DNA from: Leguminivora glycinivorella
Lineage: Eukaryota > Arthropoda > Insecta > Lepidoptera > Tortricidae
DNA length: 64,000 bases
Assembly: GCF_023078275.1 (NCBI RefSeq)
Contig: NC_062985.1
Coordinates: 1,426,001 to 1,490,000 of the forward strand
Direction: 5' to 3'
Shown here: piece by piece, positions 1-10,684 of the stretch
Layout of the letters: each line of letters opens with the position of its first letter
Numbering within the stretch: position 1 is the first letter of the stretch
Program-made: the position numbers and the translations under genes
Notes under the pieces: generated by a model
The model's database searches: none
Seen by the model: only the letters and a program-made list of their open reading frames with translations
What the model was told of the DNA's origin: nothing

Positions 1-551
1 GATAAAATACAACAATACAAAACAAGGAAGCAACTGGAACAAAGGTAAACAACAGGCGGTCTTATCGCTAAAGAGCGATTTCTTCCAGACAACCTTAAAC
101 CTTATTATCTCAGTAGGTGTCAGCAAATTGAAATAAATATATTATACTAGCTTTTACCCGCGGCTTCGCCCGCGTAATAAAAGTATTCATTAAGATTTTC
201 ATTTGGATCCGTAGGGACCGTAGGTTTCTCTGTAGGTATATTTATCTGCGATTATTTCGATTGCACATAATACTTTTGCTTGCAATGATTGTAGAAATAT
301 TACACATCGACCACAGCGTAGGTAATTCTATATACGCTGGGGAAACCTTTATAAACATCCCACATAGCCCGTATTTCGACACTATGATCGGTGGGTAAAA
401 AGTACTTTTTTCTATTATCCCTTACAATTTTTTACATTTTGCTTATACTTATCGCAAACGTAATCTTCAAGCAAGCAAACAACGATCGTCTTAGAGCACA
501 TTGATTGTAAGAGACCGCCGACCGATTATCCGTATCCCGCTAACGATACCC

Positions 552-731
552 ATATTATCCGTATCCGTATCCGTATCCGTATTGCTATCGCTATGGCTGT
601 CGCTATCGCTATCGCTATCGCTATCGCTATCCCTATCGCTATCCCTATCGCTATCCCTATCGCTTTCCCTATCGCTATCCCTATCGCTATCGCTATCCCT
701 ATCCCTATCCCTATCCCTATCCCTATCCCTT
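552..731 (+). repeat. Hexanucleotide array (TATCGC / TATCCC / TATCCG)
   Basis: About 30 units of 6 bp. Variants are grouped: TATCCG first, then TATCGC, mixed, then pure TATCCC at the end. Frames read as Ser-Leu/Asp-Arg repeats and are not genes. Confidence 0.95.
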
Positions 732-780
732 ATCAAGATGTTTAATGATATAACACTTTAAGTTCTCGCGCTTTGTACAC

Positions 781-1075
781 ATATTTAAAGTCACATACAG
801 GTCGAACGCGATTAATTAACATTATTTTTACCTTTTTTCCCAACGTTTCGGCCAGGTTGCACTGGCCGTGGTCGCGGAAGACTGACGTCCCAGCAAAATG
901 TCACCGGAGATGTAAACAACACAAAACTACCCGATATTAATTTATATAAATGTTCGGGGTAGACAAATAAATATAATCTACCCGCTTTTAGTTAATGTTT
1001 ATTTCCCACCATGTTTATTTTAAAGGTAAAAATAATGTTAATTAATCGCGTTCGACCTGTATGTGACTTTAAATA
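781..1075. mobile_element. MITE with ~53-bp terminal inverted repeats
   Basis: ATATTTAAAGTCACATACAGG... at 781-833 is the complement of 1022-1075. The direct repeat ATGTTTAATGAT at 737-748 and 1077-1088 may be a target duplication of a larger unit. Confidence 0.7.
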
Positions 1076-1263
1076 TATGTTTAATGATTTCTTATCAAGT
1101 GCTAAAATATAAAGTTTCATGGTTTTATCATTTAAAATCTTTTTCAACCCCTTCATCCCTTTTTTTCGAAATAAAAAGTAGCCTATGTTCTGTCTCAGGG
1201 TCTAAAGATTGTCTGTTCCAAATTTCATCAAAATCGGTTGCGTGGTTTAAGCGGGAAAGCGTA

Positions 1264-1304
<41 letters not shown>

Positions 1305-2360
1305 GTTACTTTCGCATTTATAATATTAGTATGGAGGATTGTTCCTATGGACATAATATGTATTTGGCAAAAAGTTGATATTCCTCTAAAACGATCGAAA
1401 GTTCTAGTCGAAAGTCGAGCGCTCGATATTTATTTGTGTCAATTCAGTCAAACATGAACCCATGTCTGTGTAGTTGGCTCATGAGTCATCGGCGTCATCC
1501 ATCGATTTAAACTTCTCTAGATACACTATCACCTACAAATTCGGCACTCAAAAGTGTCCGATCGCTTAGTTGCAAATGTGTGCGTCCAGTTGACAAACGA
1601 AAACTTCGCAATGTAGTAAAAACTACTTTCATTTTTTTACAAAAACAACGTTATTTCTTAGTACTTAAAGTTCAATTTCAAATGCAAGCAATTGGCGGTT
1701 ATGACATTAATGAATGTGATCATCGCGAAAGCCATAAAATTTTATTACCGCAGATCGCAGGTGTGCATATTTTTAAAAAAATCTACGTCTTATTGCAACC
1801 AACTTAAGTTTAATTTCGTTTGCGCTGCAACAATCTAAACGCCATTTTTACATTGGGAACGAGGATGGACAGAGGCATCATGGGAGTCGCGCTATGAGAT
1901 GAAAGGCGAGAATGAGGAAATTTGCGGTATTTTTGCGAAAAACTGTTTTAAAAAATCCTATTAGATAGAAAATTTCTTAAGGAACAAAACGTTTGGTATA
2001 ACATTTTTCGAGATGTTGCGTATTTTAAGCGAAAAAAAAATGAGTTTTTACTGTACGATATTTTTATTGATATTATCTCAAACAAAAAAATATATAAGGT
2101 ACGGCGGGACAATTTGGACTGGGGGACAATTGCAACTGAACTGATTAATATCTCCACGTTTTGCAATGTTTGCATTATTAAATAGAGTCAACTGAGGTAT
2201 ATATATATATATATATATGGGTGAATCAACTTTTTCTTGTTTGTTATTGCCATGGTTACGGTCCCCTGGGTCACCCTGGTTTTATGCAAAATTATGGTAC
2301 TTAAACTATGCAAACCTGCAATCCTGCAGAAGAATTGAACGATGACATTAATTTATTATT

Positions 2361-2959
2361 CTACGTATAATTTCTTTCAAAGCTTTGTTTGGGTAAATCT
2401 TCTCTCCGCTCCTCAGCTATAATCTTGCGCCATTTTTCCCTTTCAACGTCTTGTTTTGGGAATCTGGAATAAAAAGCTTTTTTATTACTTAAAAACGAAT
2501 TTGCTATTCCCGGGTTGTTTCTTTTTATAATTAAAGTAATTTATAAGATATGTATTAATATTATTGAATTGAAATCATTTATTTCAGACTTATTGGTCCA
2601 TAATAATAAATAAATACATACATTATTAATATGAAATAGGCTTCTTTTACAAAAAATATAAATTAGCGACTCCATCATTCCATTTTTAACTATGTTCCAC
2701 TTCATCCATCTTTTGTCGCCGTCCGCTCATTACTAGTATAGCGCGAGAGAAAGAGACAAACTGCGTAAGACCAAATCAAGGAATTTACTTTAATTATTCT
2801 AGAAAATAAATGTTTTTTGTAAGTTAGGAAGCCATTTTGACCACAAATGCATAACATTATAAAATTATTAACAATTACTTACCGGAAATACGATACGTCA
2901 TCCTTTTTCAACGTATATAAGGTGTTATTTTTGCACTTTTTTACGGAGCACTTAGGCAT
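2361..2959 (-). CDS. THAP zinc-finger domain fragment, two exons
   Basis: Exon 1 (2959-2883) reads MPKCSVKKCKNNTLYTLKKD and on to SYFR, then a CG|GTAAGT donor. Exon 2 (2463-2361) follows a TTCCAG acceptor and continues in phase: FPKQDVEREKWRKIIAEERR..DLPKQSFERNYT, then a stop. The Cys4/Cys9 pair, the FRFPK motif and the Trp are those of a C2CH THAP DNA-binding domain (about 80-90 residues). The CxxH half that should follow is missing. Either the exon splices on at a weak GTAGAA donor (about 2365) to an exon outside the view, or this is a truncated gene. THAP domains occur in host transcription regulators and in P-element-like transposases; nothing here decides which. It lies in what would be the GLMP intron, same strand. 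The domain call is solid; gene status is uncertain. Confidence 0.55.
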
Positions 2960-3191
2960 GTTGCCGACACGGCGGATGAAGCGCTACTGACCGCCCAATT
3001 GTGCTTAGAACATTTTCAAGCACAATTTGCTGCGGACACATTCTAAGCCGTGATGGTGCATCTAGGTAGTTTAGATCGATGCCTGGGGCCCGTTTCTCGA
3101 AAGGTACAAGCCTTGTGTTTGTGTGGCCAAAATTTCAAATGTTGAAAAACCAGCCCTGAGTGTGTAGACTGTGTAGGGTCATGCTCAGTAC

Positions 3192-3515
3192 AGCAATTCC
3201 TGTTAAGTTTGTTTGTACATTTGGATCACGTCTCCGATTTGGATAATAATTAGTAGGCTGATAGAGTCCATAATGCTGAGCAAGATCCACTAGGTTTCCC
3301 AAAATGTCCTATGCAGTTTGTACGAAACCTTCCTTTTTTGTTACCAGATTTCTATACATTTTCAGTAACAAAAAAGGAAGGTTTCATACAATCAACCTAG
3401 GACATTATGGGAAACCTAGTGGATCTTGCTCAGCATCATGGACTCTATCAGCCTACCAATTTTTATGCAAATCGGAGACATGATCCAAATGTACAAACTT
3501 AACGGGAATTGCTGA
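3192..3515. mobile_element. MITE with ~150-bp inverted arms
   Basis: CAGCAATTCCTGTTAAGTTTG at the left folds onto CTTAACGGGAATTGCTG at the right. Arms differ by small substitutions; loop about 15 nt. Confidence 0.8.
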
Positions 3516-3654
3516 AAAAAGCTTTTTGTAGTTACAGTAAACGACCAAAGAATACACATTGGTCTTTGGAAAGAGAGTAAAGAGACAATTAACATCACAT
3601 AAGCAAGAAAGAGACAACACTCTACGAAGACGAAAAACCGATGTGCATTCTTTA

Positions 3655-4001
3655 AGCCGCGTATCGACTGCGCGCGGCAGCCGCGCGAGCCATGTTCGAC
3701 CGCGCCAAACCTGCGTTTTGGTGCGCGAGCCAATTTAAAGCTCAACATTTTCATATAGCGCGGCAGGCGAACAGGCGATCCGTGAACAAACATTCATTTA
3801 GGTCCGTCCCAATTGCGCACGCACAACACACTGACGCTCCTTTGCCGCGCCACCAAAAACCGACACGAACTGGTTCGCCGCGCGGCACGTTCGAGCGCGC
3901 CAATGTTCCAGCTGCCGCGCGCGGCGGACCCGTCCCCATATTACGCGGCCGCCGCGCGAGCCAATGTTCGATGGTTTGCCGCGCGCAGTCGATACGCGGC
4001 T
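3655..4001. mobile_element. GC-rich PIF/Harbinger-like MITE, copy 1
   Basis: 347 bp. Termini AGCCGCGTATCGACTGCGCG / complement; 3-bp duplication TTA (3652-3654, 4002-4004), the PIF/Harbinger habit. Very CpG-rich for this window. Confidence 0.75.
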
Positions 4002-4035
4002 TTATGACAGTTTTAAACTTCAAAAGAGACTGTAC

Positions 4036-4387
4036 AGCCGCGTATCGACTGCGCGCGGCAGCCGCGCGAGCCATGTTCGACCGCGCCAAACCTGCGTTTT
4101 GGTGCGCGAGCCAATTTAAAGCTCAACATTTTCATATAGCGCGGCAGCGGCGCGCGGCAGGCGATCCGTGAACAAACATTCATTTAGGTCCGTCCCAACT
4201 GCGCACGCACAACACACTGACGCTCCTTTGCCGCGCCACCAAAAACCGACACGAACTGGTTCGCCGCGCGGCACGTTCGAGCGCGCCAATGTTCAAGCTG
4301 CCGCGCGCGGCGGACCCGTCCCCATATTGCGCGGCCGCCGCGCGAGCCAATGTTCGATGGTTTGCCGCGCGCAGTCGATACGCGGCT
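4036..4387. mobile_element. GC-rich PIF/Harbinger-like MITE, copy 2
   Basis: 352 bp, about 95% like copy 1, same orientation, 34 bp away. Its own duplication is TAC (4033-4035, 4388-4390), so it inserted independently instead of arising by tandem duplication. Confidence 0.75.
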
Positions 4388-4651
4388 TACAAAAATCAAA
4401 AACTGTAGTTTAAGCTACAGAAATAACTAACCCTACAGAAGCTTGTTAAAAGGGGGCTCAGTCATCTCTGTAGTTTTCTGTCATTAAATTAATTTTGGGT
4501 GATTCTGAGTAGAAAAAAGCTTCAGTTTTAGAATACCTTTTTGATATTGCAGCGTGTTTTATTTTCTTGCAGTTTTCTGTCAAGAAAACCTTTGCAAACA
4601 AATTCATCTAAAATGTAAATATTCTGCAGGTAAGTCATCAATAAACTTTCA

Positions 4652-4788
4652 CCCCCTTATTCATAAACATACTCTAAAGTTATCAAACTGATAAAGTTCG
4701 TTTGTCCCTTTCCGACGTATTTGCGTGATAGAAAAGGACAAACAAACTTTATCGGCTTGATCATTTAGTAAACATTTATGAATAAGGT
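4652..4788. mobile_element. CCCCC(T/A)TATTCATAAACG MITE, copy a, uninterrupted
   Basis: 137 bp, nearly all inverted repeat: CCCCCTTATTCATAAACAT ... GTTTATGAATAAGG, with AAAGTTCGTTTGTCCCTTTC on each arm. Sits in the GLMP intron. Confidence 0.75.
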
Positions 4789-4863
4789 AAGGGTAAGTTT
4801 TTTGGTGACTTTTTATCACTGATGGTTTAAGACAAAGCTTATAGTAAAACTGGTAAAACTTAC

Positions 4864-5977
4864 ATCAGAAATAGCCATAGCAAAGCTATAAATTGGGTCT
4901 TCGGACATGTTGAACTTGACAGGCTTGTCATGTTGCCATTCAACTTGCAGTGACGAGTTCACACCAGCTACTGTGTAGATGACCGTTGGAGTTCCCTGCG
5001 TGAAGTCCCAGAGCTGATGTAATGTGTCGTGGGAGCCTTCAGCCTTTATGTAGACGAGGGTAGTATTTGACGAGCATGCATCACAGTCTGGGTTGATTGT
5101 TGAAGTTATCTGTGGATTTGTGATTCATTGTAATTTATGCATGGATTGTTATTTCCTATACAGTTGAACTTAGTACTTATGACTAACATTAAGGCACATA
5201 ACATGTATGTTATTTTATTATGAGATCAGAATCTTTGAAGTTTCAGTAATTATTTTATTCTTGTCAAAAATATTCTGTTAAGGAATACATTCTAACAAAC
5301 AATATAGTCCTACTAAACATACATACATACAATCACACCTGTATCCCATAAAGGGGTAGGCAGAGCACATGAACTACTCAAGTTTCAGTGCCACTCTTGG
5401 CAAAAAGGGGTTGTAAGAAAACGAAAATTGTGACATTGCAGTGACAGGTTGCCAGCCTCTCGCCTACGCCACAATTTAACCTGTATCCCACTGTCGACTT
5501 CTACGACACCCACGGAAGAAAGGGGGTGGTGAAAACTAAAATAAGCTAGAATATTTTGAACATTAAAATATTGTATGATAACTACTCAGTTTTCAAAGAT
5601 AAATCAAAATTTATCATCTGTTATGTTCTAATTCACTACTGACTCACTATTGTAACTAGACACTTCGCCAGTACAATGCCATTTTTCATAGAAGTAGGTC
5701 ATTTTCACTTTACAACATATGTTAAGTACAGTACTAACTAGTGAAATATTTAGTTACATATATGACCTAAGTATTATTGTCATTGATACAAAGGGCCTTT
5801 GAACTTGAATTGGACAAAGTAAATTTTATGATAAAGAAAAAACTGGTCAATTATATGACAATCAAAAGTGGGTGTTTACAAACAATAGATAAAACACTTC
5901 CGTACCTTCCTGTCCTGTCCAAAAGCTAAAGAGAGCACAGCAATTAGCACAAAAGTCCGTAAATGCATGTTTATCAT
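4864..5977 (-). CDS. GLMP: GLMP-like lysosomal membrane glycoprotein, exons 1-2 (5' end only)
   Basis: Two minus-strand exons join in phase 0. Exon 1 (5977-5906) starts ATG ATA AAC ATG; either Met gives a signal peptide, MHLRTFVLIAVLSLAFG, then a GTACGG donor. Exon 2 (5109-4864, 82 codons) follows a CAG acceptor and ends at GAT|GTAAGT. It encodes a Cys-containing luminal segment with TLVYIKAEGSHDTLHQLWDF, then a valine/asparagine-rich stretch with N-glycosylation sequons (NTT, NSS, NMS). This resembles the N-terminus of glycosylated lysosomal membrane protein (GLMP/NCU-G1), where a 'LxHIxAxGxNDTLHYLWDF'-type motif follows the signal peptide. GLMP is a type I lysosomal membrane protein, in mammals a partner of the transporter MFSD1. 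The later luminal exons and the membrane segment were not found between 1 and 4863, so the gene is cut by the window edge or has a long second intron. The identification comes from motif resemblance. Confidence 0.7.
5317..5545. repeat. Dispersed repeat with (CATA)n
   Basis: Starts CATACATACATACAATCACACC, then TGTATCCCATAAAGGGGTAG, then the body of the 34310 family. Part of the GLMP intron 1. Confidence 0.55.
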
Positions 5978-6930
5978 AAAAGAAAAGCCTCACTTCCTTT
6001 AAATATAATAATAACAAGCAATAATTTGTTGCAAATACAATAACACTCTCGTAGGTTCACAAGTCAACTGCACGCAGATAATTAGGTGGCACGTGCACAA
6101 AGGATGAGCAATTGCGCGATAACTGTGCTGTGTAATAACTTATATCTCTGTTTTATTCGGTTTGGATGAAAACAACGTCCTCGTGGTAACAACAAATCGA
6201 GCTTGCGTCACGCGATCCCAATATGGTAGTGTTATACGAAACCTAATTTTGTCATCGTGGCGCTAGTGTAGCACAGTAATCACCTAAGAGAGAAAGAGAT
6301 CATGATACAGTTTGAAGAAAATGTCAAAATGCCTGCCTTCCTAGTTTAGACGGTTTGCATTTAAGTCATTTTTGGTGCGTTCAGAAACTAAAAATAATTG
6401 ATAATGACAGTATGTTATTTTTTCTTTTACAAATTTGAGGCAAATAAATAACTCTATACAAATAAGTTTTGTAGTGTCACAGCCAAGATCGGATCATTAC
6501 ATAACTAAAGTTAATTATGCATCGCTCGTAGTACAAAGAGTAGGTAGTAAATATTAGCAGTACCTCATTTTTAGTGTTCTCAGCAGTTCACGATTCCGTA
6601 GGAAGGAGCACCATTTGTGCTTTGAGATAGACCCTTAAGACGCTGACAACACCCAATGGCCTTGACGCTAGCGTACACTGTCTATTCGTATGGGAGTAAG
6701 TGAGAGCGCGATGTCACTATAAGAGGGCGGCTAGGTTCGAAAAGTGCGGAAAAGTTAGTATTTTAGATATGTATATTTTTGTTATTGTAATTTTAATTAA
6801 AGACAACTAACTGCATAATTGAACGCCCTAGAACCGTTTAATGACGAATTCGAGACCAATCTTTGCCATTTTTTTCTATCGAGCCGATTTCATTAAATCG
6901 TGTATCTAGTACGGCTATGTTCGTTGAAAT
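5978..6930. other. GLMP upstream region
   Basis: No gene seen. It should hold the GLMP 5' UTR and promoter; a CACGTG-containing segment (GGCACGTGCACAAAGG, about 6087) is an E-box/CLEAR-like core worth noting for a lysosomal gene. Confidence 0.35.
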
Positions 6931-7352
6931 CATAGCTGGGCATTAACTAGTTAATCCGTTAATCGTTAATTAACGAAGTTAACTTTTTGGTTAACGGATT
7001 AACTTTTAAGTTAACTTTATTAAATGTTAACGGATTCGTTAACTTCCGTTAAATTTCTTCGAGTCCGTTAATCGTTAATCCAGTTCCGCACGCGCCGAGT
7101 AAAATTTGCTCTGACCCGCTACGGCCGCTACCGTAAAAGCCCGGAGTACGGCGAAACCTAGAAATTTCCCGTAAATTCACAGTCTACAGACCAATTTGTG
7201 CCTTTGGATCACCTGTTCGAGACCTGCTAAAGTTTATTAGTCCTACTGCACCCATCACAAATCGCGCAACCAACGCATCAAGCCAGAGTTCGGCAGGCCG
7301 CGCTATCTAGCAAGTTACCGTAGATCAAAACTTCGATTAGAGGTGTCTCAAT

Positions 7353-8403
7353 CCGAGGACCTCCCGGACCACCAGGTTGAATTCCTAAAATGTTGAAATC
7401 CCGAAACGTTGACTTTCCCAGAATGTTGATTTTTTTCGGTTTCGCAAAATGTTGAATTCTCATAACGTTGAAATATCAAAAAGTTGAATTCTCAAAATGT
7501 ATACTTTCAACATTTTGGGATTTCAACATTTTAGGAACTCAAGTTTATATTCCTGGAATTTTTTTAACATGGGTATTTTTTAATATGATTTCTACTCAGA
7601 ATCGCGAGCTTTTTGGTCCTAATAGGAGAAAAAAATGTACCTTTGATGGTCATGAATTTCAGACTTCAGACTGTATTTAACCCATTGCTGTAACGGGGAA
7701 CAAAATTTTAAGGCATTATGCTTCGAAAAGGCTCATCAGTGGAGTCTTGGAACTTAAATATGCCCTGAAACTATATAGTATGTAACAAAAGTCAATAGGG
7801 TGCTTTGAGATAATTTCGACATACAGAAATGCTCGGGTAATTTCGAAAGGGGAATCTTGATATGATGGAAATAATGGTGATTTTTATGTGACTTTCAAAA
7901 TTAGACGACGTTCGAAATTACCCCAATGCACCTTACTTCAACAGCCGACAAGACCAATACCCTGATTGCTATTTAAGCGGAAAAAATCGAAACACATTTT
8001 TTTCGAACTACGAAATTTTTTCACTTGTATCACACTTAGGGTCATTAGTAACCCTATCAGCTGTTACAGTATCACTTTGCTACACCCTGTAGGTACCTAC
8101 TGCAAATTTAATCTTATGGAAATTCAACATTTTAGGGTTCACCATACCGCAAAGTCAACTTTCTGCAAATTCAACATTTTAGGATTCAACAAGCTGCAAA
8201 TTCAACTTTATGCAATTTGCTCATCATTATTTTTAAAATCGGGACTTAATCGCGTATAGCGTAGTTATACGCGATTAAGTCCCGATTTTAAAAATAATGA
8301 TTTATGCAATTTGGACATAAAAAGAACTCAACATCCTGCAAATTCAACTTTTTGCAAATCCAACATTTTAGGAATTCAACTTGGTGGTCCTGGAGGTCCG
8401 AGG
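7353..8403. mobile_element. Fold-back element nested in the hAT-like copy
   Basis: Inverted ends of ~50 bp: CCGAGGACCTCCCGGACCACC and its complement at 8380-8403. Each arm continues into runs of a ~13-18-bp word related to CAACATTTTAGGAATTCAA. No target duplication was identified. Confidence 0.6.
8223..8301. repeat. Perfect 36-bp-arm hairpin
   Basis: Arm ATCATTATTTTTAAAATCGG continues to CGCGTATA, followed by a 7-nt loop GCGTAGT and the exact complement. No mismatch in 36 bp, which is notable inside otherwise decayed repeats. Confidence 0.95.
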
Positions 8404-9151
8404 AACCTACGCACCATGACTACGACCGCATAAGTGACCCATCATCTACAGGTCACCAAAGTTAAATCTAGGATTTATCGAACCAACGTCGGTAATAAGT
8501 CCAAAGAGAACAATATTTATTAACATTTCGCTTTTACCAATTGGCAGTTGGGATTTTTTAGCAGATTTTGGCGAACTTCGGGCTTTTACAGTAACATACA
8601 AACTTACGCAAATACTAAATAGTTGATAACTGATGCAATTAGCTACAGTAAAATTATTTTTTATCACGATTAACGGATTATCGATTAACTTTAACTTCCG
8701 TTAAATTTGTTCAAATGTATCGCTTTAACGATTAACGAAGTTAACTTTTATAGTAACGGATTAGCGATTATCGAAGTTAACTATTTGATTAACGGTGCCC
8801 AGCTATGGTTGAAATATAATGAATAATAACATATAATTTACTTGCCTTACTAAAACTAACAGTTTGTCTTAAAAAACTGCGCAAGTAACATCAATTTTGC
8901 GCGATTGGGTGTTGTCAGCCCTTTAACCCATCGTATGCTGATGCACGTTAGGTCAAGTTTTTGCATTTTTTTCCAGAACGATTTTTTTTGCTCTACATGG
9001 CACAGCCGAAGTTGGAACCCATGATTTTTTGACACATCCACGCGAGGGGTTAGTAAGAAAAATGCATTTCCCACCATCATTTGGGCTCTATCATGAAATT
9101 AGGTTCAATTTTCTATAATTGTGTTTTTGAAAGACACCTAGCGTACATTAC

Positions 9152-9948
9152 CATAGCTGGGCACCGTTAATCAAATAGTTAACTTCGATAATCGTTAATC
9201 CGTTACTAAAAAAGTTAACTTCGTTAATCGTTAAAGCGATACATTTCAACAAATTTAACGTAAGTTAAAGTTAATCGATAATCCGTTAACGCGTAAAAAA
9301 AAGAATTTTACTGTAGGGTATTCCCTGTCATGGTCACTTCTTGTTGGGGTTGCCAAAGCTACCCGATCATCACACACAGCTCCTGCGAGTCTAGAGAGAA
9401 TTCTTGGCTGCATATGGAAGGCTGTGCTGTGACCTGAGATACTGCCGAGAGTTGTGTCAGGAGAGCTGAAAGATCACAGCAGGCGGAAGCGCGATGTTGG
9501 TGGTATCGGGGCGGTGAGGAAGTTCTGCTAGGGCAGTGAATGTGGTCGTAAATTGGGCTCTAATTTGCTGCTCTGACAGTAGTACAGTCGCCATGATAAA
9601 ACTTAGGACTCACCGAATCGACGTTGGTGAAAGCGAAGCGTCGTGAACAGGTCGTGAACAATATTTATTGAAATAATATTTCGGGCTTTTAGCGATCGGA
9701 ATCGCTAATACCTAGGATTTACCTGTAAATCTTAGAATTTGCCGTACTTCGGGCTTTTATAACAGCGTTCATGTGACGTATTTTTCGCGGCGCAACTGGA
9801 GCGTGGCGTGTTGGATTAACGATTAACGGACTCTGAGAAATTTAACGGAAGTTAACGAGTCCGTTAACATTTTTTAAAGTTAACTTAAAAGTTAATCCGT
9901 TAATCGAAATGTTAATTTCGTTAATTAACGGGTTAATGCCCAGCTATG
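9152..9948. mobile_element. hAT-like non-autonomous element, copy 2
   Basis: Same family as 6931-8807: CATAGCTGGGCA termini, TTAACG-rich arms, and its own 8-bp duplication TACATTAC (9144-9151, 9949-9956). Its left arm matches the right arm of copy 1, so it is inserted in reverse. The middle (9590-9760) resembles 8450-8600 of copy 1. Confidence 0.85.
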
Positions 9949-10307
9949 TACATTACCTAACTCCTGCCTTTTAGATTAAGGGTCAAAATTTAAACTTTTC
10001 ATTGCGGATATTTTTTCTAACAGTTTATTTTTAACTCCTTAATTTCTAAGTGCCCTTTAAGCTCTGCCTGCCCATCTTGGATGCGGGCGCGATTTTATTT
10101 ATGTATGTATTACTTCTTAAAGTATGTACTAAATACATAATACAACTTATGCCAAAGGAATTAGTGCAAAGGTGGATTTTTAGGAAGTCACTAAGCATGC
10201 TCAGAAAGCTGCGCTGCTCCTGAGACTTTATTTATATTATACTATACAGAATAAAATTCGTAAAAAAATGTTTTTATATATTTACATGTAAAAAAAACAA
10301 AAATAAT

Positions 10308-10590
10308 CGATGCCCTCGAGCATTCATTAAAACTCAAATGGCAATGGGCAGGTCACGTCGCGAGGATGCCAGATGACAAATGGGCAAAACGACTTACCAT
10401 CTGGAAAGGCCCGTTTGGCAAACGAGGATCAGGGCGACCCCGAGCTCGCTGGGCAGACGACATTGAGGCAGTGTCGAGCAACTGGCTCACAGAGGCACAA
10501 GACCGAGAACGGTGGAAGAGGTTGGAGGAGGCCTATAGGTACCTGGAAGGGATCCTAACCACTAATATACTTATATTTAAATTTAGTTAA
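10308..10590 (+). pseudogene. LINE reverse-transcriptase C-terminal fragment
   Basis: Translates as LEHSLKLKWQWAGHVARMPD then KWAKRLTIWKGPFGKRGSGR, PRARWADDIEA and AQDRERWKRLEEAYRYLEG. That is the WAGHVARM...GRPxxRWxDD...W..LEEAY tail common at the C-terminus of lepidopteran non-LTR retrotransposon polyproteins. Severely 5'-truncated. Convergent with the Trmt1 3' end. Confidence 0.8.
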
Positions 10591-10628
10591 TAAGGAAAAT
10601 TTTGTAGTGTTTATGGAATAAAAAGGCT

Positions 10629-10634
10629 TTTATT
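10629..10634 (-). terminator. Trmt1 polyadenylation signal
   Basis: AATAAA on the minus strand, about 50 bp past the Trmt1 stop codon. More A/T-rich AATAAA-like hexamers overlap it. Placement suits a short 3' UTR; no transcript data. Confidence 0.45.
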
Positions 10635-10684
10635 TTTATTATTTATATTACATGTAAATGATTACATCAAATACAAATTTAAAT

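Larger units (their letters stand above)
147..1335 (-). mobile_element. Lep1-like Helitron, interrupted
   Basis: Plus-strand CTAG then CTTTTACCCGCGGCTTCGCC (147-170) and CAGA repeat plus TTTATAATATTAGTATGGA (1266-1335) are the two ends of the lepidopteran Helitron-like family (5' TC, 3' hairpin and CTAG). A hexanucleotide array and a MITE lie between. Joining the two ends into one element is an inference. Confidence 0.45.
6931..8807. mobile_element. hAT-like non-autonomous element, copy 1
   Basis: Ends CATAGCTGGGCA...TGCCCAGCTATG with an 8-bp target duplication GTTGAAAT on both sides (6923-6930, 8808-8815). The subterminal ~140 bp on each side are degenerate repeats of TTAACGGATTAAC. No transposase frame. 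It carries another element (7353-8403). Confidence 0.82.

Noticed and set aside
491..761. Asp-Arg/Ser-Leu repeat frames on both strands
   Set aside because: Translation of the hexanucleotide microsatellite; no start context, no unique sequence.
2970..3045. Plus-strand LCLEHF, resembling the CxxHF half of a THAP domain
   Set aside because: It is on the opposite strand to the THAP exons, lacks other THAP motifs, and ends at a stop soon after; most likely chance.
3692..4413. 159-codon Ala/Arg-rich frame and its antisense partners
   Set aside because: They run through two GC-rich MITE copies with repeated peptides; no coding signal.
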